Positions 1 to 7,155 of a stretch of 64,000 nucleotides of DNA are shown in pieces. Below the pieces are notes generated by a model that saw only the letters and a list, made by a program, of their open reading frames with translations, was not told where the DNA came from and ran no database searches. Made by a program: the position numbers and the translations under genes. The stretch lies in NCBI RefSeq assembly GCF_009831625.1, contig NZ_WUUS01000006.1, positions 186,001-250,000 on the forward strand. Reading direction: 5' to 3'. The stretch is from Halobaculum saliterrae. GTDB lineage: Archaea > Halobacteriota > Halobacteria > Halobacteriales > Haloferacaceae. The number at the start of each line of letters is the position of its first letter. Position 1 is the stretch's first letter.

Positions 1-330
1 GTCTCCGCGGTCGGTGCTGATCGGGGAGTCGACCGACGCATCGACACCGAGAGTGAGCGTGATCGACCCGGGTCCGTCCCCGGACTGGCCGCCGTCCGCG
101 GACGCGGGCGGACCACCCTCACCAGCGTCGTTCGCCGACTCTCCTCCGGTGGTGTCGCTCGGCGGCTCGTCACCCGACTCGCTGTCTTCGGCTGTGGGCT
201 CGCTGTGTCCGGTCGGCGTCTCTACCGGCGTTGCTGTCGGTGTCTCCGGCGGCGTCTCAGTCGGCGTGTCGGTATCGGGCTCGTCGTCTGACTCATCGGT
301 CGTCCCGGAGTCCGAGTCCGGCGAATCGTT
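1..330 (-). pseudogene. Possible fragment of an Asp/Thr/Pro-rich secreted protein
   Basis: Read on the minus strand this stretch is an open frame with haloarchaeal-style GC-rich third positions. It encodes an acidic Thr/Pro/Glu linker (PTETPPETPTATPVETPT) followed by Gly/Asp/Ser-rich sequence, and runs off the left edge of the window. Such linkers are common in exported haloarchaeal proteins. The frame has no ATG, GTG or TTG start, and an in-frame TAG lies immediately upstream at 331-333, so what is visible is either a broken gene or part of a gene interrupted there. The opposite strand is also open over 14-334 but gives a Ser/Val/Gly-rich shadow. The function is unknown. Confidence 0.3.
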
Positions 331-394
331 CTAACTGCTGTCGTCGGCCTCTATGTGACTGCCGTCCGTCTCGGGCGTCCCGCCGACGGGGGTG

Positions 395-922
395 TCAGTG
401 CAGCGTCCCCTCACGATGCACGGCATCGTACGCGAACAGCGCGTACCCGACCTCCGCGGGGGTATACCCAGTCTCGGTGGCGATCTCCCGGATCGGATCG
501 ATCATCGCCACGTAGTCGGCGGCGTCGAACGATTCCTTGCGTCCCTCCAGATAGTCGAACCGCTCCAGCGTCGCCCACACCCTCGTGTCGACGACCGCGT
601 GCCGCTCCGGATCCAGCGCCGTAAGCACACACGACGTCGTCGGGGCTTGAAACCCGCTGAGTCCCGTCATCAGCCGGACCTTCGAGAAGTCGCCGTCGAC
701 GGTACGGACGTTACGCGTCACCTCGCGACAGCGTTCCTCCAGGTTGGATTCGACATGGTACGCGCTGCGCGTCGACGACAGGTACGCGATCTCGTAGAGC
801 TGATCTCGGGTGAGATAGCCTTGGTTCCGATACTGTTCGCCGAACGTCTCTAACTCACCCGGCAGGAGTCCCTGTGTCTCGTCGTAGCGGTCGAGATGCT
901 CGGCGATCGTCTCCCTGCGCAT
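395..922 (-). CDS. OGG-like HhH-GPD-type hypothetical protein
   Basis: This encodes 175 aa starting MRRETIAEHL. An ATG 78 bp further upstream (1000) would add a basic, non-conserved extension, so the inner ATG at 922 is preferred. The central segment LTGLSGFQAPTTSCVLTALDP followed by VVDTRVWATL resembles the helix-hairpin-helix and catalytic-Asp region of the 8-oxoguanine glycosylase-like family (PF21790 type), where a Gly-rich hairpin precedes xxDxRxW. I recognise this by pattern only. If it is a glycosylase, the Asp in VVDTRVW would be the candidate catalytic residue. It stands alone, transcribed away from the sugar-nucleotide block. It could instead be a non-enzymatic DNA-binding relative. 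Confidence 0.6.
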   Translation of the reverse strand: MRRETIAEHLDRYDETQGLLPGELETFGEQYRNQGYLTRDQLYEIAYLSSTRSAYHVESNLEERCREVTRNVRTVDGDFSKVRLMTGLSGFQAPTTSCVLTALDPERHAVVDTRVWATLERFDYLEGRKESFDAADYVAMIDPIREIATETGYTPAEVGYALFAYDAVHREGTLH

Positions 923-1511
923 AGAAGGTAGCCGAACCTGCTTGGAGTAAGTGACTGCGATCGGATCTGGATGAATCCTCCTCTGACGAGTTGAGAACAA
1001 ACATCACGATACGTCGTCTCAGCAATCTCGTTGACCGCGGTGTGTATCTCAAGAAGAACGGAAGCTCAGATGGCCACGGTGATCTCGAGCCGCCGTGGCT
1101 CACTCCGTGATGTCGCATCGAGCAACTCTGCGTCGAACCGATCGAAGACACGATGAATCTCGCCGGGACCACGATCGCGACGCGGCGTCGTCTCGACAGT
1201 CCGCCCGGCACGACTGCCTTCGCCTGGCGCGATCATGTACTACTCCGATGACGCACTCGCACGTGGTAAGTGTGCTCGCGCGATTGTGTGCTCGGACACG
1301 ATGTCGCGCGAGACAACTCACTGTCTCACCTCGATACGCTTGAAGCAGTTTACGCAGAGGCGAATCTCATCCCGTCCCCGGACCATCACACTGGGTGGGT
1401 AACGACGAACTCAATTCGGGACTAACCGACGCTGTTGATCCGTACCCGTTTTCCACACGTATCGAGGTTCTCCCGTCCGATACTCCGATAACAAGATTCA
1501 AGTGAACTCTT
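923..1511. other. Intergenic region without a recognised gene
   Basis: About 590 bp between two divergently transcribed genes. Short open frames on both strands are Arg-rich and show no haloarchaeal codon bias, and I see no tRNA, insertion sequence or repeat. The right end is AT-richer and includes GATAACAAG at about 1488-1496, a weak TATA candidate for the gene at 1536. Confidence 0.5.
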
Positions 1512-1534
1512 GGTTACTCACAAGCTGAGTAACC
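1512..1534. promoter_or_regulatory. TrmB-type operator upstream of the SQD1-like gene
   Basis: This is a perfect inverted repeat with 9-bp arms, GGTTACTCA and TGAGTAACC, separated by CAAGC. It contains TACT-N8-GAGTA at 1515-1531, matching the published Halobacterium TrmB motif (TACT-N7-8-GAGTA). It ends one base before the ATG at 1536, so a bound protein would cover the likely transcription start; this suggests repression, although that is inference. A near-identical site lies at 5762-5784, and a TrmB-family gene sits between the two. Confidence 0.8.
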
Positions 1535-1535
1535 G

Positions 1536-2750
1536 ATGACGATCCTCGTCACGGGCGCCGACGGCTACCTCGGTTGGCCCACGTCGCTACGTATCGCCTC
1601 CCGAACGGACGACCGCGTCGTGCTCGTCGACAACTTCGGCCGGCGCGAATGGGTCTCGGAGGTCGGCTCCGTCTCCGCGACGCCAGTCGCGGACATCGAG
1701 ACGCGCCTCGAAGCGGCGGAGGAAGTGCACGGACTCACAAATCTCTCGTTCGTCGAGGGCGACCTCACCGACCGCTCGTTCGTCGACGAACTCCTCCAGG
1801 TCCACGAGCCAGAGACAATCGTCCATACCGCTGCCCAACCCTCCGCCCCCTACTCGCAGATCAACGGCGAGCGCGCCAACTTCACACAACACAACAACAT
1901 GCAGTCCACGCGCAACCTCGCGTGGGGCTTCCACGAGAACGACCTCGCCGACACCCACCTCATCGAGACGACCACCACGGGCGTGTACGGCGCCCCTGAG
2001 TTCCCCATCCCCGAGGGCGGCGCGACGATGGAGAACCAAGGCGACCGCGACGACGTACCCTTCCCGGCGATGGCGGGCAGCTGGTACCACCTCACCAAGT
2101 CCCACGACGCGGCGAACCTCCGGCTCGCGAATAAGCAGTTCGGCATCCCCGTCTCGGACGTGCGCACCGCCATCACCTACGGTGCCGCCACGGAGGAAAC
2201 CGCAGCAGACGACCGCCTCGCGACGCGCTTCGACTTCGACTACTACTTCGGCGTCGTCGCCCACCGCTTCGCCGCGCAGGCGATCGCGGGCTACCCGATC
2301 ACCGTGTACGGCAAGGGCGAACAGCGCAAGCCGTTCGTCTCCCTCGAGGACGCCGTCGAGGGGCTCGCGCGACTCGCGCTGAACGACCCCGACGACCGCC
2401 CGGACGACCACGTCGTCTACAATCAGGTTACGCGCCCGATCTCCATCGTTGAGATGGGGACGACCATCGCCGAGGTCGCCACCAAGTTCGGCTTCGACAC
2501 GGAGGTCGAGCACTTCGAGAACCCGCGCGACGAGGACGAGACCCACCAGATGGAGATCGACAACGACCGCTACATGGACCTCATCGGCGACCAGCAGGTG
2601 ACCTTCGAGGAGGGGATCCGCGGCGTCTTCGAGCGACTGGCCGACCGCGCCGACCGCATCGGCGCCTACGAGGACCGCTTCCTCCCGGGCGTCCTCGAGG
2701 ACCGCCTCGACGACGACTCCGCGGAGGCGCCCCCGGCGGCGGACGACTGA
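1536..2750 (+). CDS. sqdB: UDP-sulfoquinovose synthase (SQD1/SqdB/Agl3-like)
   Basis: A 404-aa extended SDR enzyme predicted to convert UDP-glucose plus sulfite into UDP-sulfoquinovose. It begins with the NAD-binding motif TGADGYLGW; SQD1 has GGDGYCGW. It keeps features specific to the SQD1 group: AAQPSAPYSQI followed by FTQHNN near residue 110, the TTTTGVYG segment with the catalytic Thr, SWYHLTKSHD (YxxxK), and VYGKGEQRKPFVSLED. In plants and cyanobacteria the product heads sulfolipid synthesis; in Sulfolobus, Agl3 supplies sulfoquinovose for N-glycans. Its place beside glycan and S-layer genes favours surface glycan here, but a sulfolipid role is not excluded. It is first in a three-SDR run (29-bp gap to the next gene) behind a TrmB-type operator. 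Confidence 0.85.
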   Translation: MTILVTGADGYLGWPTSLRIASRTDDRVVLVDNFGRREWVSEVGSVSATPVADIETRLEAAEEVHGLTNLSFVEGDLTDRSFVDELLQVHEPETIVHTAAQPSAPYSQINGERANFTQHNNMQSTRNLAWGFHENDLADTHLIETTTTGVYGAPEFPIPEGGATMENQGDRDDVPFPAMAGSWYHLTKSHDAANLRLANKQFGIPVSDVRTAITYGAATEETAADDRLATRFDFDYYFGVVAHRFAAQAIAGYPITVYGKGEQRKPFVSLEDAVEGLARLALNDPDDRPDDHVVYNQVTRPISIVEMGTTIAEVATKFGFDTEVEHFENPRDEDETHQMEIDNDRYMDLIGDQQVTFEEGIRGVFERLADRADRIGAYEDRFLPGVLEDRLDDDSAEAPPAADD

Positions 2751-2779
2751 CCGACCCGACACCCTCTCACATATCACGC

Positions 2780-3742
2780 ATGCACGTTCTCGTCACCGGC
2801 GGCTGTGGGTACATCGGCAGCGCGCTCGTCCCGATCCTTCGCGACGACGACCGCGTCGACCGCGTCACCGTCCTCGACGACCTCTCGATGTCGTCGCCAC
2901 GCAACCTCATGGGGAGCGGACTCGGGAGCGACGACAGCCTGCGCTTCCGGCGCGGCGACGTCACCGAGTACGGCGACGTCGAGTCGGCGATGCGCGGCTG
3001 TGACACCGTCATCCACCTCGCGGCGATCACCGGCGCGGACAGCACGCACGACCGCCGCGAGGAAACGTTCCACGTCAACTACGACGCGACGCGGAACGTC
3101 CTCCGGGCGGCGGGGAAGCTCGACGTCGACAACGTCGTGTTCGCCTCCTCGTGCAACATCTACGGCCGGGCGGCCGCCCGCGACATCGACGAGACCGTCG
3201 AGCCGGACCCGCTAAACCCCTACGCCGAATCGAAGTACGAGGCCGAGGACCTCCTCGCGAACGCGATCGACGAGTACGGCTACGACGGCACCGCGCTCCG
3301 CATGAGCACGAACTACGGCTACTCCCCGGGAATGCGGTTCAACCTCGTCGTCAATCACTTCGTGTTCCGCGCGATCACCGACCGGCCGCTCACGGTGTAC
3401 GGCGACGGCTCGAACTGGCGGCCGTTCATCCATGTGACCGACGCCGCCCGCGCGTACGCGCAGGCCGCACTCGACCCGGAGGACTGGTCCGAGTTCGTCT
3501 ACAACGTCGGCGCCAACGGGGGGAACTACCGCGTCGAGGAGATCGCCGAGACCGTCCGGGACGTCCTCGATCGCGACCTCGACATCACCTATCTCGAGGA
3601 CGAGCACCCCGGTCCGTCGTATCACGTGAACTTCGACCGCGTCGCCGAGACCGGCTTCGAACCCGAACACGACCTCCGTGCAGGGATCGCGGACTTGGCC
3701 GACCGGTTCCGGAACGGTACTGTCGGAAGAGGTCGCCGATGA
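2780..3742 (+). CDS. NAD-dependent nucleotide-sugar epimerase/dehydratase
   Basis: A 320-aa extended SDR protein. It has an N-terminal Rossmann motif TGGCGYIGS, a conserved LAAITGAD stretch after strand 4, the active-site SSCNIYG and YAESK (YxxxK), and the LTVYGDGSNWRPFIHV block typical of UDP-glucose 4-epimerase-like enzymes that bind nucleotide sugars. Exact substrate cannot be read from the sequence; a UDP-hexose or UDP-hexuronate epimerase is likely. It follows the SQD1-like gene by 29 bp and is probably co-transcribed from the operator-bearing promoter at about 1512. Confidence 0.85.
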   Translation: MHVLVTGGCGYIGSALVPILRDDDRVDRVTVLDDLSMSSPRNLMGSGLGSDDSLRFRRGDVTEYGDVESAMRGCDTVIHLAAITGADSTHDRREETFHVNYDATRNVLRAAGKLDVDNVVFASSCNIYGRAAARDIDETVEPDPLNPYAESKYEAEDLLANAIDEYGYDGTALRMSTNYGYSPGMRFNLVVNHFVFRAITDRPLTVYGDGSNWRPFIHVTDAARAYAQAALDPEDWSEFVYNVGANGGNYRVEEIAETVRDVLDRDLDITYLEDEHPGPSYHVNFDRVAETGFEPEHDLRAGIADLADRFRNGTVGRGRR

Positions 3743-3803
3743 TCGCGGACGGTCGCTCCCTCGAACGGGAATCGCGAGGTATTTGCACCGACGCGGACGG
3801 TGG

Positions 3804-4799
3804 ATGCGCATGAGCACGACGGACGAGTTCCACGTCGCGGTCACCGGTGCGGCCGGCTTCATCGGCAGCCGCGTCGTCAAGATCCTCCAGCGCGACCACC
3901 CCGAGTGGGCGATCACCGCGCTCGACAACTTCTATCTCGGAACGGTCAGACAGATCGACGACGTCGATGTCGAGCACGTCGACATCCGTGACCGCGACTA
4001 CCTCGAAGACGCGCTCGCGGGCGCCGACATCGTCCTCCACCTCGCGGCGGTCAGCGGCGTCGACGACTGCGACACCAACCCCGACCTCGCGTACGACGTG
4101 AACGTCACCGGGACGAACAACGTCGCCTGGTTCTGTCGCAAGACCGGTGCCGGACTGGTCTTCCCGTTCAGCATGGCCGTCATCGGCGACCCCGACTCGT
4201 TCCCGATCTCCGTCGATGACGACCGCGACCCGCTGAACTGGTACGGCCGGACGAAGGTCCTGAACGAGCGTGCCATCGAGACGTTCGCGGACGGCGCGTT
4301 CCCCGCGCACCTGTACCTCAAGTCCAACCTCTACGGCGAGCACATCGTTGGCGACACGCGCGTCTCGAAGGGGACCGTGATCAACTTCTTCGCGAACCGC
4401 GCTGCGGCTGGGGAGCCGCTCACCGTCTACGAGCCGGGGACGCAAGCGCGCAACTTCATCCACGTCAAGGACGTGGCCCGCGCGTACGCGCGGAGTGCCG
4501 AACGACTCCGCGACCAGCTCGACCGCGGCGAAACCGGCGTCGAGAAGTACGAGATCGCCTCCCGCGAGGACCCCGGTGTGATGGAAGTTGCCGAACTCGT
4601 CCGGCGACACGCCGCCGAGATACTCGACGAGGACATCGACATCGAACTGGTCGAGAACCCTCGCAGCGGCGAGACGATGGTCGAGTCCTTCGAGGTGGAC
4701 ATCTCCGCAGCGGAAGAGACACTGGGATGGTCGCCCCGAGAGACCGTCGACGGATCGATACGGGAGCTCCTCGAGGCGAAAGCCGAGACCGACTCCTGA
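3804..4799 (+). CDS. NAD-dependent epimerase/dehydratase, third SDR of the cluster
   Basis: A 331-aa extended SDR protein with Rossmann motif TGAAGFIGS, LAAVSGVDD, the catalytic YGRTK (YxxxK) and a C-terminal RNFIHVKDVARAY segment. Ser replaces the usual Thr/Ser-Tyr context (FSMAVIG), as in several nucleotide-sugar 4,6-dehydratases and epimerases. The start at 3804 (MRMSTTDEF) is chosen because a TATA-like TATTTGC lies 24 bp upstream; ATG 3810 is an alternative. The gene ends 3 bp before the converging TrmB-like gene. With its two upstream neighbours it would supply modified nucleotide sugars for surface glycans; the exact reaction is not determinable here. Confidence 0.8.
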   Translation: MRMSTTDEFHVAVTGAAGFIGSRVVKILQRDHPEWAITALDNFYLGTVRQIDDVDVEHVDIRDRDYLEDALAGADIVLHLAAVSGVDDCDTNPDLAYDVNVTGTNNVAWFCRKTGAGLVFPFSMAVIGDPDSFPISVDDDRDPLNWYGRTKVLNERAIETFADGAFPAHLYLKSNLYGEHIVGDTRVSKGTVINFFANRAAAGEPLTVYEPGTQARNFIHVKDVARAYARSAERLRDQLDRGETGVEKYEIASREDPGVMEVAELVRRHAAEILDEDIDIELVENPRSGETMVESFEVDISAAEETLGWSPRETVDGSIRELLEAKAETDS

Positions 4800-4802
4800 G
4801 GC

Positions 4803-5663
4803 TCAGCCGCTATCGTACGGATCGGTGTCCAGCGTGTCGTGGTTCCACGTGAGATCGAAGTAGCGGCCCAGCCCCGCGACGAACGAGTGGTTCTCCGTGA
4901 CCGCCGCCTGTCGTTTGTGTAGCGGAACATCCTCCTCTTCGACGAGGAGGACGGCGTCGCCGGAGTCGTACTCGAGACTCGGGTCGATGAGCGTCCCGCG
5001 CCACGGGAGTCGCGTCGCGCTGAAGCGGTACTTGACGGCCGGATACGTCGAGCGGAGGTACTCCACGATTTCACGTTGGACCGACCGGTTGGCGGGTTCC
5101 AACAACTCGGGATCGAGGAACAGCACCCGAAGCGTCCGATCCCGGTCGTACGCGTCGGCGAAGGCGGGCTCGATCGCGTCGAAGTACTCGAAGCTCTTCG
5201 TGATGACCCGTACCTCCTGTTGTGCCTCCGCATACAGCGTCCGCGTCTCGCGCTCGCTCGGGTCGCCGACGTCGACCACGTGAAACAGTTCCTCCGTTGG
5301 CGAGATGTCCTCGCTGGCCTGTTCGTACAGCGGCCCGAACGCCGCGACGAACTCCTCGCGGGCGTCCTCGATCCGCGCCCGGTCGGTCTCGTACGCCTGC
5401 CGTCGGTTCTCGACGGCGCGGTCGAGGATCTCCTCGGGGGGCTTCGGCTGGTACTGCTTCGGCCGGCCGGGAATGACCTTGAGGTACCCCGAGTCAGCCA
5501 ACTCGTCGAGCACACCGTATATCCGAGCTTTCGGGATCCCGGTCGCCTCGGAGAGGTCGGGGGCGGTCGTCCGCCCCAACTCGAGCAGGTGTTCGAGCGC
5601 CCGCTCCTCGTACTCGGTCAGATCGAGCGGGTCGAGAAGCGCCTCCGCGTCGTGACTGCTCAT
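4803..5663 (-). CDS. TrmB-family transcriptional regulator
   Basis: A 286-aa protein with the TrmB winged-helix DNA-binding domain at about residues 10-75: LTEYEERALEHLLELGR, then APDLSEATGIPKARIYGVL as the recognition region, then GRPKQYQPKPPEEIL. A coiled linker (EIL to about residue 105) leads into a C-terminal effector domain of PLD-like or sugar-binding type. The start at 5663 is preferred over the in-frame ATG at 5696 because CTTATGA, a TATA candidate, overlaps the latter and would give a leaderless transcript from 5663. TrmB proteins sense sugars and control carbohydrate genes. The paired TACT-N8-GAGTA palindromes at 1512 and 5762 flank this gene, so local control and possible autoregulation are inferred. 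Confidence 0.85.
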   Translation of the reverse strand: MSSHDAEALLDPLDLTEYEERALEHLLELGRTTAPDLSEATGIPKARIYGVLDELADSGYLKVIPGRPKQYQPKPPEEILDRAVENRRQAYETDRARIEDAREEFVAAFGPLYEQASEDISPTEELFHVVDVGDPSERETRTLYAEAQQEVRVITKSFEYFDAIEPAFADAYDRDRTLRVLFLDPELLEPANRSVQREIVEYLRSTYPAVKYRFSATRLPWRGTLIDPSLEYDSGDAVLLVEEEDVPLHKRQAAVTENHSFVAGLGRYFDLTWNHDTLDTDPYDSG

Positions 5664-5761
5664 GCGGACCGTACGCACGTCTCGCTCATAAGCCACGGCG
5701 GTCGACGCCGATTCTCACGATCGGTTCGGTGTCCGATAGCTTCATGTCGATGGGGGGCTGC

Positions 5762-5784
5762 AGTTACTCACAAGATGAGTAACT
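5762..5784. promoter_or_regulatory. Second TrmB-type operator
   Basis: A perfect inverted repeat with arms AGTTACTCA and TGAGTAACT around CAAGA. It contains TACT-N8-GAGTA at 5765-5781 and is nearly identical to the site at 1512, including most of the spacer. It lies about 100 bp upstream of the TrmB-like gene and overlaps the ATG (5775) of the small forward gene, so it could control both directions and the downstream glmU-like/glmS operon. Confidence 0.8.
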
Positions 5785-5909
5785 CAGCGCGGGATGACGA
5801 TCACCTCCACGACCTCGAGGACGGCGCGGGCTGCACCGAGATCTGGGAGAAGCTCAGCGAACAACGGGAGGAACCGGAGTCGACCACGGACAGTGACGCC
5901 GACCGCTAG
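5775..5909 (+). CDS. 44-aa acidic small protein
   Basis: A short gene encoding MSNSARDDDHLHDLEDGAGC followed by TEIWEKLSEQREE and an acidic Ser/Thr/Asp tail. The GAGCTEIWEKLSE core with a single Cys looks like a small haloarchaeal protein family I have seen before; I know no function. Codon use is strongly GC3 and acidic, supporting expression. The ATG lies inside the right half of the TrmB-type palindrome, implying a leaderless or very short-leader message whose start is occluded when the operator is bound. It is 52 bp upstream of the nucleotidyltransferase gene and probably heads that operon. Confidence 0.6.
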   Translation: MSNSARDDDHLHDLEDGAGCTEIWEKLSEQREEPESTTDSDADR

Positions 5910-5961
5910 ACCGGTCGCCCGGGGACGAAAGACACAGTAGCCTGCCTCCTCGCTCACGAGT

Positions 5962-7155
5962 ATGTCAATCAACTCCGCAGTCGTCCTCGCGGCCGGCGAG
6001 GGCCAACGACTCAGACCGCTCACCAAGTACCGTCCGAAGCCGATGCTTCCGGCCGCGAACAGACCGATCCTGGAGTACGTCCTCGATGCTCTCATCGACG
6101 CCGGGATCGACGACCTCCACATCGTCGTCGGCTACGAGGCCGACCGCGTTCAGAACCACTTCGGGCCGACCTACCGGAACCGGACGATCACCTACCACAC
6201 ACAGGAGAAGCAACTCGGCAGCGGACACGCCCTCCTCCAGGCACGCGACGGCCTCGACGGCGACTTCCTCGTCGTCAACGGCGACGAGGTCGTCGATACC
6301 GAGACCGTCGCGGCCGTCGTCGACGCTCACTCCGCGGCGGATGTCTGCACGCTTGCCGTCGTCGAATCCGCGGAGGCGCCGCTGTACGGCGCCGTCACGC
6401 TCGAGGGGTCGACCGTCTCGGAACTCATCGAGAAACCCGGGACCGGTGCCTACCGGCTGCTCAACGCCGGCGTGTACGCCTTCGGCCCGTCGTTCCTCTC
6501 GACGGTCGAGGCCGTCGACCGCGCGGACGGCGAGCTCGCGCTCACCGACGGGATCGCCGACCTGATCGACCGCGGCGGGCACGTGCGGGGTGTCAGGGCC
6601 GACGGCCTCCACTCCGAGGTGACGTATCCGTGGGACCTCACGGCCCTCGCGAGCACGCTGCTCGCGGACGGCCGCGTGAACGAACCGGAAGCAGAACCCG
6701 GAGTGTACGTCGCCGACTCCGCGTCGATCGCGGAGGACGCCGTTCTGTACGGCCCCATCGTGGTGGGTCCGGACGCGGTCGTCGAACCCGGCGCCGTCGT
6801 CGGTCCCGACGCCGCAGTCGGGCCGAACGTCACGGTCGAATCGGGCGCGGTCGTCCGGCGGTCAGTTGTTGACACGGACACGCGCGTGGGCGCGAACGCG
6901 ACGCTCGTCGACTCGATCACGGGCCAGGGGGTCGAGATCGGCGCCGGGGCGACCGCGCCCGGCGGCCCGGCCGACGTGCGCGTCGGCGACCGCGTCCACG
7001 AGGACGAACGACTCGGGTGCGTGCTCGCCGACCGCGCCCGACTCGGCGGGGGCGCGACGGTTCGGCCGGGACTGCTCGTCGGCCCCGGCGCCGACATCGC
7101 GGCCGGCGTCACGCTCCACCGCAGCGTCGACGAGGACACGGAGGTGCAGGGCTGA
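5962..7155 (+). CDS. GlmU-like sugar-1-phosphate nucleotidyltransferase
   Basis: A 397-aa protein. The N-terminal nucleotidyltransferase domain (about 1-235) carries VVLAAGEGQRLRPLT, KPMLPAANRPI and the metal-binding VVNGDEV (residue about 110). The C-terminal half is a left-handed beta-helix of hexapeptide repeats (VVGPDAVVEPGAVVGP and similar), as in archaeal GlmU-type bifunctional enzymes. It should make UDP-GlcNAc or a similar UDP/dTDP-sugar; acetyltransferase activity is less certain because the helix is Val/Gly/Pro-simplified and lacks an obvious extended acetyl-CoA region. It overlaps glmS by one base (TGATG), so the pair is one operon from fructose-6-P towards amino-sugar nucleotides. 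A second, canonical-looking copy at 18570 is a pseudogene, so this copy may have taken over. Confidence 0.8.
   Translation: MSINSAVVLAAGEGQRLRPLTKYRPKPMLPAANRPILEYVLDALIDAGIDDLHIVVGYEADRVQNHFGPTYRNRTITYHTQEKQLGSGHALLQARDGLDGDFLVVNGDEVVDTETVAAVVDAHSAADVCTLAVVESAEAPLYGAVTLEGSTVSELIEKPGTGAYRLLNAGVYAFGPSFLSTVEAVDRADGELALTDGIADLIDRGGHVRGVRADGLHSEVTYPWDLTALASTLLADGRVNEPEAEPGVYVADSASIAEDAVLYGPIVVGPDAVVEPGAVVGPDAAVGPNVTVESGAVVRRSVVDTDTRVGANATLVDSITGQGVEIGAGATAPGGPADVRVGDRVHEDERLGCVLADRARLGGGATVRPGLLVGPGADIAAGVTLHRSVDEDTEVQG

Noticed and set aside
1587-2777. Long minus-strand open frame opposite the SQD1-like gene
   Set aside because: Val/Arg/Glu-rich shadow without motifs; the plus-strand frame has full SQD1 similarity.
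2780-4799. Naming the two later SDR genes as galE or rhamnose genes
   Set aside because: Only general extended-SDR motifs are visible; no substrate-specific signature.
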